A DNA stretch of 64,000 nucleotides from Lophius americanus (taxonomy: Eukaryota; Chordata; Actinopteri; Lophiiformes; Lophiidae): assembly GCA_037951165.1 (NCBI GenBank), contig JBBDHG010000032.1, positions 7,431,001 to 7,495,000 on the forward strand, read 5' to 3'. How positions within the stretch are numbered: the first letter of the stretch is position 1; the number at the start of each line of letters is the position of its first letter. Both the position numbers and the translations under genes were made by a program. The notes under the pieces are model-generated. The model made no database searches. It was not told the origin of the DNA and saw only the letters and a program-made list of their open reading frames with translations. This document shows positions 35,301 through 45,139 of the stretch, one piece after another.

Positions 35301-38300
35301 AAATGAAACATTGATTGCTGAACGTATAAATATCATTATATATTTTGGGGATCGGAGAGGATATCAAGTCCAAGTGAAGTTACGGGTCAAAGTTCGAGTC
35401 TGAAGTGAAACAGATTCATGGCCTGAGTTGAAGTGATGAGACATGAACCCACACCGGTGGTGAGATTACATTCAATGTCACCGATCGAATAAAAGATGTA
35501 TGCATCCCTTCAAGACTGCGTTGGAACATTTGTTTCTCCTTCTCTGCTCTTTAGATGCTGCACTACAATCATTCAAGTATTGTTAGAGTAACAGAGTTTT
35601 AGAGCTTATAATTAGATCAACAATACAAACACCCTCTATCACGTAAAAATATGTTTAATTTGGGTTTAGGGAAAACGATACTGTAGCTCCTACGTCTAAA
35701 GGTTGATTATGTTTGAATGGTTATTCCGTCTAGACATCGACTAGTATCAGAACACAGCTCTGGTTAAAAAATCCTTCTTCTCTCCCTCAGAGAAACCCGG
35801 TTCAGGAACTTCACTCTGATCCAGCTCAACGAGGAGTTTTCTCGAGGGCGGGGCTTAGATGTTGGGGTCAGGGCCTGGAGGCGGAGCCAAAATGTCCTAC
35901 TTTTCTTCTGTGATGTTGACATCCACTTCACCGTTGACTTCTTAACGTCCTGTCGTCTCAATGCAGAGCCTGGTGAGGAAAAAGAATTGCTTCACTTCTA
36001 AGAATCATTGGACAGCTTGCAGGATTAATACCACAGAGATGTTATCAAGGTATGATTCATGATATGAGCTGCTGCTAAAGGAATCACAACAAGTGACAAC
36101 AAGGATTGAAGTGATAAACTCTGCCAGTAAGAGTTGGTGCAGGACGGATAAGAGATTGCCAATACTTATTTATCTTGGATTGGAAATTTGTCAGTTGATT
36201 TTGTGTAGGGATGGGGCTTGGTCCAAGGAAGAGCTGATATTTTTCTAATTCTTTCCATATCTTAAGATAAGGCCGTTTTAAAACATTTTTCCGTTATCAT
36301 GCCTAGACATGGACTTCTCATGATGTTGCACCACAGGATGCTATTGGATTAAGATCTGGTTCATAATTTGAATCTGAGAGATTAGAGTACAAACAGTATA
36401 TTGAGTGGACAGTATGTACTGGGACACAGTGCAGTGATCGAGGCGGGTCGAGTCATGGTGCCACTGCCAAGATGTTGCTGAGATAATGGAGATCGGATTC
36501 ATTCAAATCATCTAAATGTGTAAAGCCCCCAATCCCCTGCATTTGACAAAGAATTCCCCGTATTGAAGTCGTCAAATTTAATGTGAAGTTACGTTAACTT
36601 TTTTGTAAAGAAAAAAAAAACTTTCCCATGTAAGTAAATTAAAAACTATTAACAAAAAAATATGATATAGAAAGTATAGGTCCCTCGAGTCAGTTTATAT
36701 GCACCAAAATTGGACTAAATCTGAATAGTGGATAGGTAGTGATATCTGAAAAACATTGGGCTTCATAAAAAAAAAAAAATCTTTTTTAAAATATGATATA
36801 CACAAGTTGGATCTCCTTGCGTCGATTCTTAGGTACAAAATTTGGACTAAATCTCGATAACGGTTAGGAAGTGTTGGCTGAAAAACAGTATTTATTGTAA
36901 TAAAAGCTCCCCCTCGGGACTAAGATTTGGACTATTAGGCTAAAATATGATACACAAAAAATAGATTTCCCTCGAGTCCATTCATCTGCACCAAAGTTGG
37001 ACCAATGGTTTAGAAATGATTGTCTGAAATCTTTGGGAAACAAAGCTCCCCTTAGAGTCAGCAATATGAAACCGACCTTTCCCAAAATAAATCCAGCTGA
37101 TTGAATCATTGAGAGATAAATAAATATATCTAGAGGGGAAAAGAATAGATCCAGATATGGCATCTGAAAACCATCAGAAAACCATATTCTGGCTGATAAA
37201 TCATAATTTTCACATCGCATGGAAACAATTTTCCAATTATACAAGTTTGAGCAACAATAGTATTGGTGTAAGTACTTCTGGGTAATGAAGTAATTACATT
37301 CGGGAATGTGATGGTTTCCTTCTGAAGCTGTGCATTATAAAAAGTCTAAATACATAAAGCACATTTATACCTGCTAATGAGCTATTTTGTGATTTTAAGG
37401 TCATCATCCTTTATGCTATTTACTGTACTAAAGACGTTTGAGTTGAAAACACCTGGTCTTTTGTCAGGAAAAGAAACAAAGCTACAGTGTATATGTCCAT
37501 CAATCATTAAAAAAACAAGCTGTGCATCAAACCAGAAATTATCAGTGGAGACACTGGTAGGGTGTGGGTTTTTAATTAATAATTACATTTTAAGAAACAT
37601 GCTCACAACTGGTTTTATTATTTGGACATGCTACTAATTATATTGGCATTACATCTGATTCTCATATGATGACAAGTCAAAACATAAAAATCAAGTCAAT
37701 AATCTAAATCATGAGGACTTAAACACTTCAATGTTCTGCTCAACTGTTTGGTCACTACTTTTTTGGGAAAAGAGTGTTTCACTTGACTGAACCGGTTTTG
37801 AATATGACCCAGTGGCAGTATGTACATGCTAAACGTCCATGGATGAAGCCCTGCGACACACCACAGGTCAAAGAGGTCACGAGGAGGCGGCTTTAACCAT
37901 GGCTATTAAAAAAGTCTAATTCGATTAGTAGGATTTCTTAGCATATTAATGCATGTTATGACTTACTAAACCGAATAATGTGACTTGATACAAAAAAATT
38001 CTAATAAGGGTTCAAATATTTTTCTAAAAACCTAATAAAAAATACTAATGTCTATGAAATACAAAATTCTATCAGTGAGTAATTTTATTATAGAAATAGT
38101 ACAAAACATTTTTGACCAAACTATTTGTAATTTAATGATAAATTAAGAGTAAAAATTAAATATTAAATCATCTTAATAACTACAAAAAGCCCTCAGAGAG
38201 TGCAGTTACGAAAAATTTAATGCAGATATTTCCGTTAATGTCCGAATTATTGCTTCTCTGAGTTTCTCTCAAAAACAGTGTTCAGCCCACTGAGCCCCGA

Positions 38301-41240
38301 TATCCGCCCTCAAAAGAACATCAAAGGAATCAAAGGAGCTCTTGAAACGGAGCCCCCAGTACCAGCCCCAAAGAAACATCCAAGGAATCAATAGAACAAA
38401 TGCAGCAACAGCCACACATTGTGACGTCGCCACATCGTCAGACAACCTCTAGGATATGAAACAACAACTCTGGGTTAAATTTCATGCAAATCGGTTCAGT
38501 AGTTATTCCATAATCTTGTTCACAAACAGACAAACAAACAAACAAACAAACTAGGAAAAAGTACTCAGAGAGCGCAAACCTCTGGCAAAGCACAACATCA
38601 CCCAATGTTTAGGAAAGGTTTGTGCAGATTTCTCCATAATTATTGCCAGCCTCTAACTCAACAGATAACTCCAACAAATGAATTGAATATCTATTAAATA
38701 CCCTGTAGCCAGTCGTCTCCCGCGCCCTCCACTTCAGCTTCTCTTCTCAGCCCACGGAGCCCCGAGCTCCAGCCCCAAAGGAACATCAAAGGCATAAAAG
38801 AAACCCTCAAGACCCAAGATCCACCCCAAAAAAAGATCTAAGGAATCAAAGGAACAGAGGCAGCAATAGCCAAATTATGACAGCACTACTCAAAACAGCT
38901 TATTATTTTATCAGCTCCGCCAAGGAGGTTATGTTTTCCCTCCTGTGAGTTTGTCTGTTTGTTGGTTTGTTTATATGTCTGTTTGTGAGCAGTTACAGAA
39001 AAATACATGACAATTTGCATGAAATTTTTCCCAGAGGTAGATTTTGGCATATCCCAGAGATGATACGATTTGATGACGATGATGGTATGTGTTTCGCAAC
39101 ATTTAAAATGAATTAAAATAAATTAATAATTGGTTTGTGTGATGTCACAATGTTGCTATTACTGTCTTTGATCCTTTGAATCTTTCTTTAGGGTAGTAGG
39201 GTCTGTAGGGGTTCCTCTGATGTTCAATTGGCGTTGGAGTTACCCACTGAGCCAGTGGGCTGAACAGAGACACTAAAGTGGAAGGCGCAGGAGACAACCG
39301 ACTACAAAGTATTTGAGAGATACTCAGAGTGTTTGTTGGGATTGTGGATAGATGTGGAGGCTGGCAAAGCTCAGACATTAATGGAGAAATCTGCATGAAG
39401 TTTTCCTTAAGCTTGTTGTGAGAGGAAAAATCAAAGGTTCAGTGTTAGGTTTTGGCCCCGAGTGGAGGTTTGCACGTTCTGATTCCTTTTCTTATTTCGT
39501 TTATTGTATTTTAAATGCTGCAAATCAAATATCTTCACCAGAATTGTATCCACTCTGTGAAAACCTATCTCTGCGCATCTTTTCCCTAATCCTGCTTGCA
39601 AACAAACAAACAAAGAGACAAAGGTACAGGAGTGAAAACATTATCTCATTGCTTGATTAGTCATAGACTTTGAGATTCTTTCGTTTTTTTAATAGTGTGG
39701 TTGAAGATTTTCACCGTTGTGTTTTGCACTGCTCTGAAATGAAAGTGAATGATGTGTCCATCAGTTTAACGTGAGTCTTTGGGTTGTGTTAGTGTTGTTT
39801 GTTCAGGCCTGCTGCTCATAGTTACTCACAACAAACTACACACTTCTGATTCTTCTCACTCCTGCCAAACATGCTGCAGGCCATGAAGTTATTTTACCTG
39901 TGGTTTACATAGTCTGGTTTTTCAGTCTTTAGTTGTGGGATATGAGATGTTATAATGTGAATTAATGTGACTCTGAATATGATTGGGTTTTTTTTTCTCT
40001 CCAGGTAAAAAGGTGTACTATCCGGTGCTCTTCAGCCAGTACAACCCATCTATCATCTACCATAATCACACTGTTCTACCTCCTGTTAAACAACAACTGG
40101 TTGGTAATAATAATAATATAACATAAACAAACAGCTAAATTTACTTGAGCAACTGCCGTCAGCAGGGAAACGACTCATTTCCTGCTGCTTCTTTTGTCAT
40201 AGGTGATGAGGAAGGATACTGGATTCTGGAGAGACTTTGGGTTCGGCATGACATGCCAGTACAGGTCGGATTTCATCAACATAGGTAAATGAAAGGCCAA
40301 TGGAAAAAATACAACTCAAATTGCCCTTTATATGCACTAGATAGCACTTCATAATAAGCACGTAATAATCATGTATCAATAAATGTGTAAATGTCACAGG
40401 ACTGTGGGCATTTCTATGTGAAAGCACATAAAAATGTTGTCTTTTTATAAAAAAAAAACTATTTTAATACCTGAGCTCTTGTAAATTAGATTTTTTTCTG
40501 TTTTATTTTCTTAGTGCCATTGCAAGAACAACTCTTGCTTCAACCATTTTAACAGCAGTGTCAAACCTGCAGATACAAATCTTATTCAAATATAACTATA
40601 TAATAATATATTAAAAATATTTATTTCGAAATACATTATGACAAGCATAAAACTCATGCCGGACATAAATGTAAGTAATCACAAAAGAAAAACCCTTGAA
40701 AATTTTGAATCTTTGCTTTTCCACAATACTAATGACTAATAACTGTATAATAAGTATTTCAGAGCAAAGAATAGTTCAATAATATATATATAATATCATA
40801 CTGCAAAAATTAAGAAAGCATTCCCTGCATATATTTAAAACCTTTTCACAACCAATCGAGACATTTACACAGGATGTGAGGTTGTTAAAACTCAAATGTG
40901 AGAATACACTGTGGAGGTATTGGTGGCAAAGCTGATACTGTCCAAACGTCTTTATTTCCCACCAGGTGGATTTGACCGTAAAATCAAAGGTTGGGGGTTG
41001 GAGGACGTGAACCTCTACAGGAAGTACCTTCACAGTAAGCTGATGGTGATCCGTGCTCCATCTCATGGTCTTTTCCACCTGTGGCATGAGAAGAACTGCG
41101 CAGACGAGCTCCCTCCAGACAAGTTCAAGATGTGTATGCAGACAAAAGCAATGAGCGAAGCCTCACACGGCCAGCTGGGAGAGCTGCTCTTCAAGCGAGA
41201 GATAGAGCAACATTTGAACTCCAAGAAGCTCAAGAACTGA
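32360..41240 (+). CDS. csgalnact1: Chondroitin sulfate N-acetylgalactosaminyltransferase 1
   Basis: Nine coding exons: 32360-32719, 32821-32921, 33007-33185, 34224-34440, 34714-34815, 35791-35972, 40005-40099, 40203-40284, 40966-41240. They give one uninterrupted 530-codon frame plus TGA, against ~532 residues in mammals. It is a type II Golgi protein: short cytosolic tail, transmembrane helix at residues ~8-32 (LAHVGLIVLGLCCCLSLFYL), coiled-coil stem rich in Q/E/K (~50-95), then the catalytic region. The family motifs GLTRHPEE, RTERDRGT, LFRPFGP and HLTVVYFG are present, as are the metal-binding DVD (361-363) and GFWRDFGFGMTCQYRSDF. The late motif reads GWGLEDV (448-454). Known reaction: transfers GalNAc from UDP-GalNAc to the linkage tetrasaccharide and growing chain, initiating chondroitin sulfate. 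Closer to csgalnact1 than csgalnact2 by eye (GLYxLETG and tail LxFKREIE region). The intron after exon 7 has an unusual gttggt donor. Confidence 0.95.
33186..34223 (+). other. csgalnact1 intron 3
   Basis: Contains a short SINE-tail fragment (~33530-33600, 'catacatagtacaacatagt', also seen at ~5725) and short (ata)n. No other feature recognised. Confidence 0.7.
34816..35790 (+). other. csgalnact1 intron 5
   Basis: Begins gtaaga, ends ccctcag. No repeat or extra exon recognised. Confidence 0.8.
36520..37130 (-). repeat. Dispersed repeat family, copy E
   Basis: Read on the minus strand, the family word order recurs from a 5' region near 37130 to 'gcaggggattgggggcttta' at about 36524-36543. It includes 'gggagctttattac', 'ggaaatctattttttgtgta' and 'aatgcaggggattggggg'. 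Confidence 0.75.
38200..39620. repeat. Cluster of related repeat units, two direct and one inverted
   Basis: 38280-38420 and 38740-38880 share 'cagcccac(t/g)gagccccga', 'ccagccccaaag(a/g)aac' and 'aaggaatcaa(a/t)(a/g)gaac' in the same order. 39150-39300 carries the inverse ('ccactgagccagtgggctga'). Between them are gtttgt-rich parts shared with 1-130. A rearranged interspersed repeat; no coding content. Confidence 0.65.
40285..40965 (+). other. csgalnact1 intron 8
   Basis: AT-rich; begins gtaaat, ends tcccaccag. Nothing else recognised. Confidence 0.8.
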
Positions 41241-41399
41241 AGAATGTGATAGTGAAGCGACGATGCTGCTGTGATGCAGCTGATCACTGCTATGTGTTTA
41301 CATCATCATTTTCATGATGGTTATTTACTTACATTTAGTAATCAGCTTCAGACTAAAGACGAAATGATGACGGCTGTGCTCTGTGTGGACACCCAAACA

Positions 41400-41405
41400 A
41401 ATAAA
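41400..41405 (+). terminator. Likely csgalnact1 polyadenylation signal
   Basis: AATAAA 160 bases after the stop, followed by a GT-containing stretch; a second AATAAA lies near 41442. This suggests a short 3' UTR. Confidence 0.6.
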
Positions 41406-41629
41406 GACTGGAAGTCTCTGTCCATAAAAGAATTCACTGTGAAATAAATGGAGCCCAGAAAAATATTATCATTTGTTTGTTTGGTTTAATGTTCTAATTC
41501 CATGAGGTAGGTTTTTTCAAACATTGCATCATGCATTATTTGGACCCACTTCAAAACGTGACGTGCAGCCTATACTTCGGACAGATGTCAATAAAATATG
41601 TTACGTTGTTATTGTATAATCCTGTTGAC

Positions 41630-41800
41630 AAGCAAACAAACTGATGCGGCCGAAAATACAACCTCCCAGGCAGATATCACATTCTACTAAAAAGTTCATA
41701 TGTGACTCACTACGGGAGCTCTTTTTACAAAAAACACTGTTTTCACTATAAATCAAGATATGATTCGTTCGCTTTTCTCTGCCGAGCAACTGCAATCAAA
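41630..41800 (+). repeat. Dispersed repeat family, copy F (fragment)
   Basis: 'aaaagttcatatgtgactca' then 'gagctctttttacaaaaaac' and 'actgttttc' match the 3'-central part of the family. Confidence 0.5.
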
Positions 41801-41859
41801 AAAATCTGTCTGGATAAGTTTGTTTTGATGTCTTCAGGACAGTAACCCTTTCTCTTGAT

Positions 41860-42590
41860 GTCAGATGGGATGTTTGTGACAAAACTGTCAGAAACAGACT
41901 GCATGAGGGTGGCAAGAGGCCTCTGCGTCCTCTACTGGGACCTGTGCTCACGACCCGGCTATGTGGAGCCCCGTTCTCTTCGAAGATGAGAGCAGGTTCA
42001 AACTGAGGTCATGTGGCAGGCGTGACAGAGTTTGGAGACGCCGTGGAGAACACAATGCTGCTGCTGCATCATCATCATCATCCAACAGGACTGGATGTGG
42101 TGTTGGGTCAGTGATGGTCTGGTGAGACGGATCCTTGGATGCTCTCACAGACCTCCATGTTGTAGCCAGGGGGGCCCGGACTGCTGTTAGGTACCAGTAT
42201 GAAACTCAAACCCACAATCCAAACTTACACTGTTCCAGTGGACACTTGGTTCCTCCTGGTCCAGGACGTTTGTTTCATAAGGCTGAAGGTATTGATGCTA
42301 TTGACAGGTCTTCATGGTCCCCGAACATGAATCAACCTGAGAACCTCTGAGATATTATGTCTCGCCATTTCAATTTTCTGTATGTCCTGCACGTATAGAA
42401 AAATTGACAAATGAAAAAGATCTTGAAATCAAGCGCTGCCACCACTGACCACAGACTGTCCAGGAGTCCTGATCCAGGTCTGGGAGGATACTCCCCAGGA
42501 CATCATCCTCCATCTCATCAGGAGCGTGCGCACCAGACGTTTTCATGAGGTCCCTTTGGCAAGTTGGGCTAAAAACACACTTCTGATTTT
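41860..42590 (+). pseudogene. Tc1-like transposase relic
   Basis: Successive frames encode VLFEDESRFKL (around the second catalytic aspartate block), DRVWRRRGEH, GVGSVMVW, then AVRYQYETQ and SWSPNMNQPENL (decayed form of the block before the last catalytic acid). The order is that of Tc1/mariner transposases, but stops and frameshifts break it and the N-terminal DNA-binding part is missing. Inactive. Confidence 0.75.
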
Positions 42591-42745
42591 TTGGTGTAAT
42601 TAGAAACCAGCCTTTAATGGTTTAATGATTTTGATTTCCAGTGATCATTCTAGCATTATTTTGTTCTAAACAAATTACACAAATATTCAATTCAACTTGA
42701 ATATTCATTTCATCGAGACCCAGACTGTGATTTAAAAGTTCCCTT

Positions 42746-42746
<1 letters not shown>

Positions 42747-42812
<66 letters not shown>
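42747..42812 (+). repeat. (TA)n microsatellite
   Basis: About 32 uninterrupted ta units. Confidence 0.97.
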
Positions 42813-42816
<4 letters not shown>

Positions 42817-43225
42817 CACTATAATATACTTATAATAATAGCTCATATTATACTCACTAGGGGAACTTCTTGTGGAAAATACAGTTGTTTGTCCATATCT
42901 TCCGACACATAAGTCCAATTGTGTCTAAATCCAGTTCATATGAATTGACAGAAGGAAAACTATATTGTTTTATCCCTGAGCTCTGAAAAAATAGTTACCT
43001 GTATTTATCTACATTACTGAGTCAGTATGTCATCTTACTTCAGAGCATATTGCTGACTCCATAGAAATAGTTAGTTTGAATCGATATGGAAGGTTTGAGA
43101 TGATTAATGAGCCACATTACACTTCAGGAGTTCAATCAGGGGAATTAACTGTACAACGCCGCGGATTGGGGGCTTTTCCGGGATGTACCATGCTGTCGGG
43201 GAAAGCACAGACCTAGTCACTGCAT
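42813..43225 (+). repeat. Dispersed repeat family, copy G (3' part)
   Basis: From 'tcatattatactcactaggg' through 'agctctgaaaaaatagttac', 'tcaggggaattaactgtaca' and 'gattgggggcttttccggga' to 'gctgtcgggg'. The TA microsatellite has expanded inside the family's 'tatatatcatatt' word. Confidence 0.8.
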
Positions 43226-43696
43226 GAAATGTCAAAATCAAAGTCTGACCCTACCAGCACCAGGAGCAAACACGGAGGGCTTTGCTACACTGCTGTCTGG
43301 CCTGAGAGGTTCCCTGACCGCCCGGACGCAGAGAACCGGAACTCGCCTCCACTAATCGTGACCCAGTAGCGATTTAACATGATTACCTGAGTAGCGGCAC
43401 GCAGTGGAGGAGGAGCAGGTCTGTATCAGCCGAGGGCTGTCGTGGTGCCAATCCTGGCACCCGATAGGTTCAAAACCTATTACCACTTCCCAGTGCATGC
43501 TGCCTTCAGATCAAATCGGAATTTTTAGTATCGTTTGTCAAATGGCCACACAAGATTAAATTACGTTAAGATTTGCATTTTTTCTTTACAGAAATAATAT
43601 TACTTCAGTGCGCAGAGGTTGGTTTATACACTGGTAATTGGTAAATACAAACAATAAACATATAGAATTATCAGATGAAGAGTATGACGTCATTTT

Positions 43697-43760
43697 GATA
43701 GATAGATAGATAGATAGATAGATGGATGGATGGATGGATGGATGGATGGATGGATGGATG

Positions 43761-43855
<95 letters not shown>

Positions 43856-43881
43856 CGATAGATAGATCGATAGATAGATAG
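43697..43881 (+). repeat. Compound (GATA)n(GATG)n(GATA)n microsatellite
   Basis: Seven gata-type units, then about nine gatg units, then over twenty-five gata units with a few gatc interruptions near the right end. Confidence 0.97.
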
Positions 43882-44690
43882 TCATATACTGGAAATGTGT
43901 AGGCTGAAGCTACAGCGTAGGCAAGTATGCCCACCCGTTTTACATATCAGATACAATACTGTTTTATTAGTTTTCCTAAACTAACAAAAGAAAAAACAGT
44001 CCAGAAAGAATGAATCAAAAAACAGAAAGAAATTAAGAAATTGGCAAAAATACTGACAAACAAAACCAGTGTGTTTTCGATGTCTTCATCGACATACATA
44101 TATAGGCCTTCACATAAATTGCCATGAATTGGAAATCTCGGCAAATGTTCTGTATTTTTATCATATCCATTACTTTACTCCAGTTCTATATTGGCTTGCC
44201 ATCTTATACTTATAATTTTTTGAAGTTTGCAAATTGAACAAAACATTCATATTTCCATATGTTCCACAAATTTACTCATTTAACTGATATAATCTATATT
44301 TTATATTTGATCGTATATATATATGATGTGATGGTGAAATAAATCCTGAAATTTTAAGGTATTTAATTTACAGAATATTGTGCTGTTTGATTAATAATGG
44401 TTTTGACAGAGTTACTCTTATTGCTTTCTTTTGCATCCTGAAAATTTTGTTACAGCTGGATTTGTATGTGTTTCCCCTTAAACAGTAGGTTATGTATGGG
44501 TGTATGAGGGAGCAGTACAAACTATGCAAACGGTTCTATAGTTTTGTATAATATTGCAATCCTTTTTGACAACTGGAAAAGTAAAAGTTGATACAATAGT
44601 GTCACACTTTATCTCACATGCAGAACATTTACTCTGCGCTACTTAAATCGCCACCCTTGTCTCGTACAGAACTACAGCTGTTTTTTTTTC
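43882..44690. other. Intergenic, AT-rich, nothing recognised
   Basis: No exon or clear repeat. Confidence 0.4.
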
Positions 44691-45139
44691 CGAGTCGTCC
44701 TTGAAGGCGTCTTTAATCGTAACGGACCCAGAGGAGAGGTGGGCCGTCTGTCAGCAGTCGGGTCTCAGCGAAGGACAGTCCTGTATTATGAGTTGAGGAC
44801 ATCCTGCTGGTTATGATGGTCTGTGGGCTGTTTGAAGGGTGAGGGGCTCTTCACGTGTGTTGTGGTCTTAGATTAGTGTTAGCTATAGTTTTTATTATAG
44901 AGTAGGATCTGTATTTTACTTCTTTTTTTTAAAAATTTTATGAACCCACGTTAGTTTTTAGCTCCTCCTCGGGGAATCCCGGAGTTTTGATGGCAGCACG
45001 ATGAACCTGGTGTGTTTTTGATTTTTTGTTGTTGTTGCTGGAATAGTGCGGTAGATCAGCTGCACCTTTCCTCGCCAGAAGCTTCACGGATCTTCAGAAT
45101 TTTTTCGGAGAGACGGAATCCAGAGGACGCACACGAAAC
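44691..45139 (+). promoter_or_regulatory. Probable plpp1 promoter and 5' leader
   Basis: GC content and CpG frequency rise from about 44691 relative to the surrounding AT-rich DNA, ending at the start codon at 45140. The bases before it (acgaaac) give A at -3. If transcription starts upstream of 44990, two short upstream frames (atggcagcacgatga and atgaacctggtgtgttttt-ga) precede the main start. No TATA box is obvious. Confidence 0.45.

Larger units (their letters stand above)
35973..40004 (+). other. csgalnact1 intron 6 (4.0 kb), repeat-rich
   Basis: Begins gtgagg and ends ctccag. Contains dispersed-repeat copy E (36520-37130, minus) and a cluster of related repeat units at 38200-39620. No extra exon recognised; the open frames at 36864-37244 and 37377-37637 lie in repeat or AT-rich DNA without domains. 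Confidence 0.8.

Noticed and set aside
43586..43934. Open frames of repeated 'SIYL' residues
   Set aside because: Translation of the GATA/GATG microsatellite; not a protein.
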